Shown one piece after another: positions 49,382 to 58,462 of a stretch of 64,000 nucleotides of DNA. Source of the stretch: JAWKTV01 sp041398905. Lineage in GTDB: Bacteria > Planctomycetota > Planctomycetia > Planctomycetales > Planctomycetaceae. The stretch lies in assembly GCA_041398905.1 (NCBI GenBank), contig JAWKTV010000004.1, forward strand, positions 1 to 64,000, written 5' to 3'. The position numbers and the translations under genes are program-made. Below the pieces are notes generated by a model, which was given only the letters and a program-made list of their open reading frames with translations, ran no database searches and was not told the DNA's origin. Within the stretch, counting starts at the first letter, position 1. Every line of letters starts with the position of its first letter.

Positions 49382-51183
49382 ATGCATATCCAGGGAAGGT
49401 ATCTCAAGTTTCGGCACGTCTTTCCCGAGCTGTTTGCGCCGGGAGTGCAACTGCGGCGTGGGCTGTTGCGACTGCGCTGGCTGCTGATTCAGCGCATCGA
49501 CTTGCGGCCGATCTGGACGACGGGCACCGCAGCCGGACTGGCCGGCGTGCTGCTGACGATCTCGCTGTTTTTCTTCCGAACACGGAGCGGCGCGAGGCGC
49601 AGGCCAGCATCAGCACACCGCTGCTGAACGTGCAGACCCCTGTCGAGACGCGGCGGCTGATCATCGAAGAGCCACAAGGCCCGATTTACAAGCTGCAGTC
49701 CAGCCAGGATATGACCCCCGCGGAACGCGAGATCCGCTGGCTCCCCCCGTTCCCGAGACTGGAAGACCCGGTCATCACTCGCCCGGTGACACCTGAACCG
49801 TACAACCCTGCCCCGGTGGCCGGGTCGCCGTATCTGGAAGCGATCTGGTCGCGGTTGATGATGCCGTTTGGCTGGAACGACCGACCACTGGTGACCAACA
49901 TCTCCCAGCCGGAGGCGATGAACATCGAACCTTCGTGGATGTTGCGATTGCCGGATGGCTGGCAGCGTGCGATTCCACGCATGGCGGCGCAGGCGTTGGC
50001 GTTCGTCCCGTATCGCGAACCGCGGGGCTTGCGCGGTTGGGATCCGATCACGCCGTGGGTCGAGATTGATGAGGTGGTGAAGCCCGGCACGCGGGCAGCC
50101 AATGTGCTGCACCCCAGTGTGCGCGTCGAGAAGCGAGTGCCGTTCGCCGCGGCTCCTGGCGAGTCGATGCGGTACGAGATTCTCATCACCAATACGTCAA
50201 ACGTACCTCTGGCGGATGTGAATGTGATTGAGTCGATCGACGTCAGCCGCGTGACGGCGACACAGCCTCCCGCGCTGGTCGAGCCGACAGGCCTGATGTG
50301 GCGACTCGGCGGCCTGGCGGTCGGTGAATCGCGACAGTTGGGGGTTGAGTACTGGACCAGCGGTCAGGAGGAACTTCGCCCGGTCACGGAGATTGAAGTC
50401 GGGAACTCGATCGCCGCGGCGACGCTGGTGGAGGGGAATCAAGAAGTCCCCTTCTTCCAGCCGGACCCGGTGCCGGAGTTCGAGCCGGTGCTGCCCGAGA
50501 TTCGCCGCGAGCCAGAGCTGCCGACGATTCCACTGCCGCTGGAACTTCCTCCCTTCCCGACGACGGTGATTCCGACGGGCATCGAGATGCAGCCGGTCCG
50601 CGACGATCCGATCGAGGCGGTCGACATGACGCCGCGACTCGGGGCGAAGATCCGCGTGACGGTGTTGCCCGCGAAGGAGTCGGTGGTGGGTGAAGACGCG
50701 GTGACGACGTACGAGGTCGAGAACATCGGCGACCTGATCGCGGAGGACGTGATTCTCACGCTGTCGCTGCCGAGCGGGTTGGAGCACCACGACGGGTCAC
50801 GTGAGGTCGAGCACCATATTCGTCAGTTGCTGCCGGGAACGATGCGGCGTGCCCAGTTGGTCACCCGGGCGCAGTTGCCCGGGCGTTTTCCGTTGAACGG
50901 GCTGATGATCTGCGGTCGACAGATGGAGACGACCTACGGCGAGCTGTTTGTGCGACAGCCGGTGGTGCTGCCGTCACCACAACCACAGACTCAACCGCAG
51001 ATTCAAACCCAGCCGCAGACTCAGCCGTTGCCGCAGTTTCCGCCGTCGAGCATTCCACAACCGACGATCGCGCCGCCACCGGTCGATTCCCGCCCGGCGC
51101 GGGAAGTCCGTCTGGCTCCGCCAACGCGCCGCATTCAGCAGTGCTGCTTCACTCCGATCGATCGGTCTGTGGTGCTGGATTAG
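49382..51183 (+). CDS. Membrane-anchored DUF11-repeat protein (one frame break)
   Basis: From ATG 49382, after AAGGA, a membrane segment (TGTAAGLAGVLLTISLFFF, about residues 47-65) is followed by a break near 49580; the downstream frame continues as RREAQASISTPLLNVQTPVE. The body has two beta-sandwich DUF11/CARDB-type repeats (PGESMRYEILITNTSNVPLADVNVIE; GEDAVTTYEVENIGDLIAEDVILTLSL) and a Pro/Gln-rich C-terminal tail. The 1802-base span is two off a multiple of three. Such proteins are usually surface or adhesion proteins in planctomycetes; the exact role is unknown. Confidence 0.85.
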
Positions 51184-51308
51184 TGGAATCGTGAGTCGGT
51201 GGTGATCGCCCCGGGCGCGATCTGGCGAAGCCACGCCGCGCGGTTCACAACCTGCCGACGGGCCGGTACAGTCCAGTCGTCTTCAACACTTGATCCGACG
51301 CTGGACAC

Positions 51309-52160
51309 ATGCTGATGCCGACGCCGCTGGCGAACTGGAACGGGGAACTGCTGCCTCTGGATGAGGTGCGGGTTTCGGTGATGGACCGCTCGTTCCTGTT
51401 TGGCGACGCGGTGTATGAGGCGATCCGGGTCTATGCCGGGCGCCCGTTCCTGCTGGCGGAACATCTCGACCGGCTGCGAAGGTCGCTGGAGAAGCTGCGG
51501 ATCGACGCCGACGTCGATCGCTTCGCTGAGCGGCTGCACACGACGCTGCAGCACAGTGGAGTGCAGGAGGGGCTGATCTACATGCACATCTCCCGCGGCG
51601 CGGCGGCGGTGCGGACGCACTACTTTCCCATCGCGTCGACGACCCCGAACGAACTGATCTTCGTCAAGGAACTGACTCGCGAGCCGTATGGTGACCTGCA
51701 CGCTCGCGGTGCCCGTGTCATCACCTACCCGGACGTCCGCTGGAAACGGTGCGACATCAAGTCGGCGAACCTGCTGGGAAACGTGCTGGCGTCACAAGCG
51801 GCGGTTGACGCTGGTTGCGACGAAGCGATTCTGGTCGCGGACGACGGCAGCATCACGGAGGGTTCGCACACCAGCCTGTTTGGAGTCGACGACGGTGCCA
51901 TCATCACCGCTCCGCTGGAGGCGAACGTGCTGCCCGGAATCACCCGCAGCCTGGTGGTGCGACTGGCGCAGGAGGCGGGCATCGAGGTGCGGGAATGGAT
52001 GATCGACCGCGACACCATCACCCGGCTCGACGAAGTGTTCATCACGGGCACGACGGTCGACGTGCTGTCGGTCGTCGAGATCGACGGCGAGACGGTGGGC
52101 AACGGAAAGCCAGGACCAGTCACGCAGCGGCTGCGAGCGGCTTACCTGCGGCTGGTGTGA
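51309..52160 (+). CDS. Class IV aminotransferase, D-amino-acid aminotransferase-like
   Basis: A 283-residue fold-type IV PLP enzyme. The PLP lysine is in RCDIKSANLLGNVLAS, as in D-amino-acid aminotransferase; VMDRSFLFGDAVYEAIRVYAG and EGSHTSLFGV are typical. It interconverts D-amino acids and 2-oxo acids, for example to make D-glutamate or D-alanine for peptidoglycan, though branched-chain or 4-amino-4-deoxychorismate activities belong to the same fold. It starts 125 bases after the DUF11 gene. Confidence 0.9.
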   Translation: MLMPTPLANWNGELLPLDEVRVSVMDRSFLFGDAVYEAIRVYAGRPFLLAEHLDRLRRSLEKLRIDADVDRFAERLHTTLQHSGVQEGLIYMHISRGAAAVRTHYFPIASTTPNELIFVKELTREPYGDLHARGARVITYPDVRWKRCDIKSANLLGNVLASQAAVDAGCDEAILVADDGSITEGSHTSLFGVDDGAIITAPLEANVLPGITRSLVVRLAQEAGIEVREWMIDRDTITRLDEVFITGTTVDVLSVVEIDGETVGNGKPGPVTQRLRAAYLRLV

Positions 52161-52227
52161 CACTTCGGCGTCGCAGCCCCCCGGCCATCGCGGCGAGGGA
52201 GCGCCGGTCCTCTGCATGACGTGAGCT

Positions 52228-53580
52228 ATGCCCATGCAATTCATCGGAATCGATCTCGGCTCCACATCGATCAAGGGAGCAGTGCTGAACGTGGAGTCGC
52301 GGTCGCTCGGACCGGTGCGGTCGGTCGCGTGTCCCCCGCCCCGCGGCGGCCTGCCGACCGGCCACTTCGCCATCGACCCGCGGCAGGTCATGCAGGTGAC
52401 CCGCGATCTGCTGGATCGGTTGCTTGACGACGTCGAAGAGTGCGGCGGACTGCTTTGCTGCACGCAAATGGGCGGTGTGATTCTTGCGCAACCCAACGGA
52501 GATCCTGCGAGCGACTACCTTTCTTGGCGGGACGAGCGAACGTTGCAGGCGGGCGGAGGCGCGGGTGAATCGAGTCACGGCCGGCTGTTGACCTTGCTGG
52601 GGGAAGATGTGCGGGCGGAACTGGGGCACGAGTGCAAGCCGGGGTCGGCCCTTTCTTTGCTGTACTGGCTGCGTGAGCATGGCGACCTGCCGGACGGTCT
52701 GATCCCGCTCTCGCTGGGAGACCTGGTGCTGTCGCAGTTGTGTGGGTCGCCGCCGGTCTGTCATCCAACGACAGCGCTTGGAACGCTGGATGTCGAACAT
52801 TCGTGCTGGCATGCCGAGGCGATTCAGCGAGCCGGACTGTCTCAACTGCGGTGGCCTCAACTGGCGGGTCGAACATTCGAACCGTTCGGCGACTTCACAC
52901 ATCGGGGACGCGGTATTCCGTGTTATCCAGCGGTGGGCGACCATCAGGCGGCCTTGCTGGGAACCGGTCTGCGGCTGGGTGAGCTTTCGGTCAATGTCTC
53001 GACCGGTTCGCAGGTGAGCCGCATTGTGCGCGCGTATCGAGCGGGCGACTACCAGGTGCGGCCGTGGTTTGACGGCGACTGGTTGTCGACGCTGACGCAC
53101 CTGCCGGCCGGCCGGTCACTGAACGTACTGGTCGACCTGCTGACGGAGCTGTCTCGCGAGTCGGGTCAGGTGATCGCGGACCCGTGGCCCATCATCGCAC
53201 GGCTGGCGGAAGCGGAGGCCGGTGGTTTAGAGGCGGACCTGGCATTCTTCGCGGGCCCGATGGGGGAGCGCGGGAGCATTCGCAACATTGGCGTGACGAA
53301 CCTGACGGTCGGCTCGCTGTTCCGAGCCGCATTCGACAACATGGCCGACAACTACCGTCGCTGTGCGGATCGGCTGTGTCCGGAGGGTGTTGAGGGCCGA
53401 GGTGTACTGTCGGGCGGACTTGTGCAGCGGCTGCCGCAGTTGCGGCGGTTGATCGAAGCGCAACTCGGAATCGAGTGCCGTTACTCAACCTGCGAAGAAG
53501 AGACGCTGACGGGGCTGTTGACGCTGGCCCGCGTCGCTGCCGGGTTGGACGGGAGTGTCGAGGCGGCTGCGCGAACGTAG
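52228..53580 (+). CDS. FGGY-family carbohydrate kinase
   Basis: A 450-residue sugar kinase. The N-terminal ATPase fold (FIGIDLGSTSIKGAVLNVE) and the second ATP-binding domain (GDHQAALLGTGLRLGELSVNVSTGS; GRGVLSGGLVQRLPQLRRLIE) are present in order. FGGY kinases phosphorylate pentuloses, heptuloses or glycerol; the length and layout fit sedoheptulokinase/xylulokinase-like members, but the substrate is not certain. It starts 67 bases after the aminotransferase stop. Confidence 0.9.
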   Translation: MPMQFIGIDLGSTSIKGAVLNVESRSLGPVRSVACPPPRGGLPTGHFAIDPRQVMQVTRDLLDRLLDDVEECGGLLCCTQMGGVILAQPNGDPASDYLSWRDERTLQAGGGAGESSHGRLLTLLGEDVRAELGHECKPGSALSLLYWLREHGDLPDGLIPLSLGDLVLSQLCGSPPVCHPTTALGTLDVEHSCWHAEAIQRAGLSQLRWPQLAGRTFEPFGDFTHRGRGIPCYPAVGDHQAALLGTGLRLGELSVNVSTGSQVSRIVRAYRAGDYQVRPWFDGDWLSTLTHLPAGRSLNVLVDLLTELSRESGQVIADPWPIIARLAEAEAGGLEADLAFFAGPMGERGSIRNIGVTNLTVGSLFRAAFDNMADNYRRCADRLCPEGVEGRGVLSGGLVQRLPQLRRLIEAQLGIECRYSTCEEETLTGLLTLARVAAGLDGSVEAAART

Positions 53581-53639
53581 CCACGATCGCGACGATCGTC
53601 CGTCGAAGGCCGGCCGGCATCGCCCCGGTGGCGGGTGGG

Positions 53640-54533
53640 TCAGTCTTCGTCGCTGGACTCCTGCCGCTGCCGCGTCTGCAGCACGGCTTCGCGATCGGCG
53701 GTGTGTCCGAAGTGTGGGCCACGGAGCAGGTCGCGGGTCGAATGCTCGATGCGGATGATTCGCTCGCCGATGTGTTCGACCTGCTGGCTGACTTCCTGTG
53801 TCGTCTGCTGCATTCCGCCAGAGACGAGGGTGACGACCCCGAGGAACAGCAGCATCTGACCGCCGGTTGCCACCAGCCAGCCGGTGGAGGCGTACTGGGT
53901 CAGGCCGCCAAAATGTCCCCACAACACGAGGACAGTGCCGATGGTCAGCACGCCGACGCCCGCGTAGGCGAGCAACTGACCCCAGAGCGACTCGCTATTG
54001 CCGCCGCGAACGGGTGGTTTGATGACTTGCTGGACATCGAAATGCGGACCCGCGAAAGCGGTGTGCGGGGCGTCGGTCCGCTGACGGTGCTGTCTGTTCT
54101 TTTCGCTCGGCGGGCTTGATGAACCGGCCGACCCGCGGGTGTCACCCGCTGCGGGTGAAGTCGGGGCGGCTGCGCCTTCAATCACCTCGGAGAGTGGATG
54201 GGCGTTGTCGATCCGGAACTTCGGCTTCTTGGGAGCAACCCGGGGCCGTTCGGCATCGTTGTCACCGGCACGCGTCGATCGATCGTCCCGTGGCCGTCTC
54301 GCGGCCGAAGGAGGCGGGCCGACGTCAGAGAGGTCGGGCGTCTCAACGGGAATGTTGTCGAGCAGGTCGCTGGTGGCCCAGCGTTCGAGAAGCTCGCGGG
54401 CGGAGAGCGTTTCGGGGTGCAGGCTGGGAGCGAAGACCTGCCGGAGTTCATCACCGCAGGCGGAGCACAAGAGCGCCTGCCCATCGGCGGCGACTTCGGT
54501 GGCGACGTCGGACTGACAGTTGGGGCACCACAT
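53640..54533 (-). CDS. Zinc-ribbon membrane protein with coiled coil
   Basis: A 297-residue protein. An N-terminal Cys-x2-Cys ... Cys-x2-Cys zinc ribbon (WCPNCQSDVA, LLCSACGD) is followed by a disordered, basic/Pro-rich linker (about residues 60-190), two hydrophobic helices (LLAYAGVGVLTIGTVLVLWG, TGGQMLLFLGVVTLVSGG) and a C-terminal helical stretch likely to form a coiled coil. The chosen ATG 54533 directly follows AAGG; an upstream TTG at 54569 is an alternative. Function unknown; the ribbon may bind a partner on the cytoplasmic side. Convergent with the FGGY kinase gene. Confidence 0.83.
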   Translation of the reverse strand: MWCPNCQSDVATEVAADGQALLCSACGDELRQVFAPSLHPETLSARELLERWATSDLLDNIPVETPDLSDVGPPPSAARRPRDDRSTRAGDNDAERPRVAPKKPKFRIDNAHPLSEVIEGAAAPTSPAAGDTRGSAGSSSPPSEKNRQHRQRTDAPHTAFAGPHFDVQQVIKPPVRGGNSESLWGQLLAYAGVGVLTIGTVLVLWGHFGGLTQYASTGWLVATGGQMLLFLGVVTLVSGGMQQTTQEVSQQVEHIGERIIRIEHSTRDLLRGPHFGHTADREAVLQTRQRQESSDED

Positions 54534-54778
54534 CCTTGTGATCCCGAAAACGAGGAAAACCGCCTGCAACCGGGAGGCGTACCACCGCGCAGCGCGGACA
54601 CCTCCCCGGCAGGGGCCGCAGTGTGGGTGATCGCGGTTAATCGAACAAGAGCAGTTTGCAGGCGCGGATTCCGCCTGTGAGGCGGCGGAACCGGCGAGTC
54701 GATCTCGCGGCTCAGGCAGCGGTCCCCCTACGCTCCCGCCGAATATCCAGAATCACGCGGGTCACAGGTTGCAGACTG

Positions 54779-55225
54779 ATGCCGATTTACGCCGATCGAC
54801 GACGATTCCTGCTGACCGGTCTGCTGATGTCGCTGACCGGCTGCGGAACGTTCATGTATCCGGAGCGTCAGGGTCAGCCCCGCGGCGGACCGATCGACTG
54901 GAAAGTGGTGGCACTTGATGGCATCGGATTGCTGCTCTTTGTGGTGCCGGGGGTGATCGCATTCGCGGTCGACTGGTACAACGGAACGCTCTTCCTGCCG
55001 GTGGAGTCCGCCGAATACAGCACGACGGCGGTCAAGACTCCACGGCGTGGACGGCTGTTGAGCGTGCTCCTGGGCCGAGACCGACTAAACCGTGAGACGC
55101 TCGAAGCCGAACTGTTGGCCCGTGCGGGAGTACGGGTGAAGCTGGAACCAGGCGCGTACTCGACAGCCGAACTCGCTCACATCGACGAATTCGACGCGAA
55201 GGTTGCGGAGATCGCGGCGGCGTAG
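54779..55225 (+). CDS. Small lipoprotein of unknown function
   Basis: A 148-residue protein with a lipoprotein signal (FLLTGLLMSLTGCGTF, lipobox Leu-Thr-Gly-Cys), then a membrane-like hydrophobic segment (VALDGIGLLLFVVPGVIAFAVDWYNG) and a charged C-terminal part. Similar short lipoproteins with a following ...LLFVVPGVIAFAVD... segment are common in planctomycetes, but no function is known to me. ATG 54779 is in a good position; the frame upstream lacks resemblance. Confidence 0.82.
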   Translation: MPIYADRRRFLLTGLLMSLTGCGTFMYPERQGQPRGGPIDWKVVALDGIGLLLFVVPGVIAFAVDWYNGTLFLPVESAEYSTTAVKTPRRGRLLSVLLGRDRLNRETLEAELLARAGVRVKLEPGAYSTAELAHIDEFDAKVAEIAAA

Positions 55226-55254
55226 CGGGCGAGGTCATCGCATCGATCGATGGA

Positions 55255-55275
55255 CCCGGCCTTGCGAAGGCCGGG
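55255..55275. terminator. Bidirectional terminator between convergent genes
   Basis: CCCGGCCTT, a three-base loop and AAGGCCGGG make a perfect nine-pair stem between the lipoprotein and leuB stop codons, which converge here. It can serve both strands. Confidence 0.75.
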
Positions 55276-55289
55276 CATTCGGGGGGCGA

Positions 55290-56363
55290 TTACTTGACCG
55301 CGTCGAGGACATGCTGGGCCATCTCCCGCGTGTTGATCGACGGGCCGCCGCGGGCGATGTCCTTTGTACGATGTCCAGCATCGAGCACCCTTTGAACGGC
55401 GGCTTCGATGGCGACCGCTTCGTTTTCCAGCTTCAGCGAGTGCCGCAGCAGCATCGCGCCGGCGAGGATCGTCGCGAGTGGATTCGCGATCCCCTTGCCG
55501 GCGATGTCCGGGGCGGAGCCGTGGATCGGCTCGTAGAGGCCGGGGCCTTCCGCACCAAGCGACGCCGAGGGGAGCAGCCCGAGCGAACCGGGCAACATCG
55601 AACCTTCGTCGGTCAGGATATCGCCAAACAGGTTGCCGGTGACGACGACATCAAAGTCTCGGGGGCGGGAGAGCAGGTGCATCGCCATCGCGTCGACGAG
55701 CACGTTCTCGCAGGTGACATCCGGGAATTCCTCTTTGACGACCCGCTGGGCCGTGCGCCGCCACAGGCGGGAGACTTCGAGGACGTTCGCCTTGTCGACG
55801 GAGGTGAGCCGCTTGTTGCGACCCTGCGCCGCGGTCGCGGCCACGCGCACGACCCGCTCAACTTCACTGGTGCTGTATTCCATGACGTTCCAGGCTCGCT
55901 CTTCATCATCACCTTTCGCTTCGAGTCCGGACTCGCCGAAGTAGATGCCGCCCGTCAGCTCGCGGACGAACAGGATATCGGTGCCCGCGACAATCTCGGA
56001 GCGGAGCGGCGAGGACTCGACGAGGCAGTCCCAAGTCTTGATCGGCCGGAGGTTGGCGAAGAGATGCATCTCCTTGCGAATCTTCAGCAGCCCCTGTTCG
56101 GGACGCACCTTGGCGGTCGGGTCGTCCCACTTGGGACCGCCGACGGCACCGAGCAGCACGGCGTCGGCCGCCTGGCACGCCTGAAGGGTCGCGTCCGGCA
56201 GCGCGGTGCCGAACTCGTCGATCGCGCAGCCGCCGATGGGGTGGCTGGAAAACTGGAAGTTGTGCCCGAACTTGTCGGCGATGGCCTGCAGCACGAGTTG
56301 AGCTTCAGCGACAATCTCGGGGCCGATGCCGTCACCGGGGAGGAGAGCAATGGTTGCGTTCAC
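55290..56363 (-). CDS. leuB: 3-isopropylmalate dehydrogenase
   Basis: Catalyses the third committed step of leucine biosynthesis, oxidative decarboxylation of 3-isopropylmalate with NAD. The 357-residue product has the isocitrate/isopropylmalate dehydrogenase order: LLPGDGIGPEIVAEA, LLGAVGGPKWDD, the substrate-binding RPEQGLLKIRKEM and FVRELTGGIYFGE, then VDAMAMHLL and the metal-binding NLFGDILTDEGSMLPGSLGLLPSASLG. GTG 56363 starts with an AGG about nine bases before. No other leu gene is adjacent in the window. Confidence 0.96.
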   Translation of the reverse strand: MNATIALLPGDGIGPEIVAEAQLVLQAIADKFGHNFQFSSHPIGGCAIDEFGTALPDATLQACQAADAVLLGAVGGPKWDDPTAKVRPEQGLLKIRKEMHLFANLRPIKTWDCLVESSPLRSEIVAGTDILFVRELTGGIYFGESGLEAKGDDEERAWNVMEYSTSEVERVVRVAATAAQGRNKRLTSVDKANVLEVSRLWRRTAQRVVKEEFPDVTCENVLVDAMAMHLLSRPRDFDVVVTGNLFGDILTDEGSMLPGSLGLLPSASLGAEGPGLYEPIHGSAPDIAGKGIANPLATILAGAMLLRHSLKLENEAVAIEAAVQRVLDAGHRTKDIARGGPSINTREMAQHVLDAVK

Positions 56364-56745
56364 GAATGGACCTGTCAGTCAGTGCGTCACAAAAGATTGG
56401 CCCCGGCAGTGCCGACGCCGGGCTTTGAGGTGCAGTATTGGAATGTTTGCGGCGCGGAATGTCACGCTGGGGACGCTCTGTTCGCGGTTTCAGAAGTGAG
56501 CCCCGGCGGATGGCGGGGCCGACGCGGTGGCGACAAGCGGGCGATGCATTTGTGAGAATTGATGATGACGGGCCGAATGCAACCGGGAGACCGGCGGTGC
56601 CGGCTGGTCACGATGGCGAGGGTTGATCGTGAATGTTAGCTGTGAATGTGGATCGTTGAGGTACAATGGAACGCCCAAACTCGGGCGACTGGTTCCGAGC
56701 CTTGGGAGTCGACTGAACTTCATGCAAGACGACGGAGTAGTGCGG
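56364..56745. other. Divergent intergenic region
   Basis: 382 bases between leuB and the msrA gene; nothing recognisable apart from a GC-rich inverted repeat of uncertain meaning near 56403-56423 (CCCGGC ... GCCGGG). Confidence 0.45.
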
Positions 56746-57381
56746 ATGTCATCCGAAGCGATTGGTGGAAGCTGCCTGTTGATATCATCCAGCGAACTGC
56801 CGGACCCGGCGGTTGATTTGCCGTGCGAGGCGGATGCCGGCTCGGCGTTCGCCGTACTTGGTGGAGGCTGCTTCTGGTGTACCGAGGCGGTGTATCGCCA
56901 GTTGGAAGGGGTGGTGTCGGTAGTGTCCGGCTACGCTGGCGGCGCGGCGGAGACTGCTGCTTATCAGGCGGTCTGCGGCGGTAATACGGGGCACGCCGAA
57001 GTCATCCGCATCGAGTACGACCCACGGCGGCTGAGCTACGGGCAACTCCTCAAGGTCTTCTTTGCGGTCGCGCACGACCCGACGCAGCTCAACCAGCAAG
57101 GTGCCGACCGCGGGACACAGTACCGGTCGGCGATCTTCGTCGATGGTCCCGGTCAGCGGCAGGTCGCGGAGGCTTACATCGCCCAGTTGCAGGCGGCCAA
57201 GGTGTTCCGCGATCCGATCGTCACCACGCTCGAACCGTTGGAGGCATTCTATCCTGCGGAGGAATATCACCAGGACTACGCGGCACGGAATCCGATGCAG
57301 CCCTATATCCAGTCGGCCGCCACCCCCAAGGTCATCAAGCTGAGGAAGGCGTTCCCCAACCGATTGAAGGCCGACGGTTGA
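56746..57381 (+). CDS. msrA: Peptide methionine sulfoxide reductase MsrA
   Basis: Repairs oxidised methionine S-sulfoxide in proteins. The catalytic Gly-Cys-Phe-Trp-Cys motif (Cys42 in this frame) lies in VLGGGCFWCTEAVYRQL; SGYAGG, NTGHAEV and the C-terminal EEYHQDYA are typical. ATG 56746 follows GGAG by eight bases; an in-frame ATG at 56722 adds eight residues. About 35 residues precede the usual family start without being a signal peptide. It may be cytoplasmic. Confidence 0.95.
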   Translation: MSSEAIGGSCLLISSSELPDPAVDLPCEADAGSAFAVLGGGCFWCTEAVYRQLEGVVSVVSGYAGGAAETAAYQAVCGGNTGHAEVIRIEYDPRRLSYGQLLKVFFAVAHDPTQLNQQGADRGTQYRSAIFVDGPGQRQVAEAYIAQLQAAKVFRDPIVTTLEPLEAFYPAEEYHQDYAARNPMQPYIQSAATPKVIKLRKAFPNRLKADG

Positions 57382-57511
57382 TTGGACTGACGACGAAGCT
57401 TCGGGCGAGCAGAGCGGCGGAAGGGGATGCGGTCCGCTAACATGCGTCTCAGTCCGGATGCTCGGGGCAGTTGCCTGACTGTTTGATTTGCTGTTCACAT
57501 TTCCGCTCGCC

Positions 57512-58004
57512 ATGGCCAAGAAGTCTTCCGCCGCCGTCAGTTCGAAGGATGATCCGCAGGAGCGGATGATCAGTCGGAATCGCCGCGCGCGGCACGACTA
57601 CGAGATTCTGGACTCCTTGACGTGCGGTATTGCCCTCGTTGGCAGTGAAGTAAAGAGCATCCGCAACAATCGGATCATCATCGAGGATGGTTATGCGCGA
57701 CTGGAGGGGGGCGAGTTGTGGCTGCACAATGTCGATATCGCCGAGTACCCCCAGGCGAACGTGATGAACCACGAGCCCCGGCGTCCCCGCAAGTTACTGC
57801 TCAAGCGGCGCGAGCTGGCGAAGTTCGCGGAGAAGGGTAGCCAGGCGGGGCATACTCTGGTGCCCTTGGACGTGTTCTTTCGACGCGGCATCGTGAAGGT
57901 GACGATCGGGCTGGCGAAGGGCCGTCGAAAGTTCGACAAGCGCGAGAAGCTGAAGGAAGCTTCGGCAGGCCGGGCCATGCGCGGCGGCGAAGCATCGCAC
58001 GTAA
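57512..58004 (+). CDS. smpB: SsrA-binding protein SmpB (frame break near the end)
   Basis: SmpB binds tmRNA and is needed for trans-translation rescue of stalled ribosomes. The sequence from ATG 57512 shows RRARHDYEILDSLTCGIALVGSEVKSIR and VMNHEPRRPRKLLLKRREL with the usual SmpB order, then VKVTIGLAKGRRKFDKREKLKE. At this point the expected basic tail appears only after a frame shift near 57965-57990, ending AAKHRT with TAA at 58004 (span 493 bases, one off a multiple of three). In the unshifted frame it would run on to 58153 with an unrelated sequence. I see no ssrA gene in the window. Confidence 0.93.
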
Positions 58005-58462
58005 CGCTGCGACTGGCGGTGCGCACGCACAGCAATCGAGTCACACAGCTTCAGTTGGCGACGCTTTGCGTGTTGAGGTCGCTCCGCTCGGACCTCCGGC
58101 AGCGTCCAGACTCGAATTCACCGATTGCATGCCGAACGTGGCAACGAGGCTAATTGGGGTAACCCCAGACCGTTGCGACCGTGACGACCGGAGTCGCTTC
58201 ATTGACGGAATCGTCCTGCCACGCCTGTGTATCCCCCCTGCGTTCCCAGATTAATGGGCTCTGCCTACCAATCGAGCTTTGGTTGCAGATGCTGGAGAGC
58301 CGATGAATACCCTGTGACTGCTGCCACCCATGGAAGGGTTCGCGCATCGATTGCGCGACCGCAGGGTGTTCCGCTTGCTTGGAAGCAGACGGCAGATGCA
58401 ATGACCTAGATCCTCGAATTCATTTCGTCTGATTCCATCGCGAACGACAGGAGCGGGTGCTC
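58005..58462. other. Intergenic, no gene seen
   Basis: 458 bases after smpB. Some open frame continues from smpB but with unrelated sequence; I see no tmRNA, tRNA or other structure I can identify. Confidence 0.45.

Noticed and set aside
55203..56555. Long plus-strand frame antisense to leuB
   Set aside because: leuB on the minus strand has all family motifs; the other frame is a codon-bias shadow.
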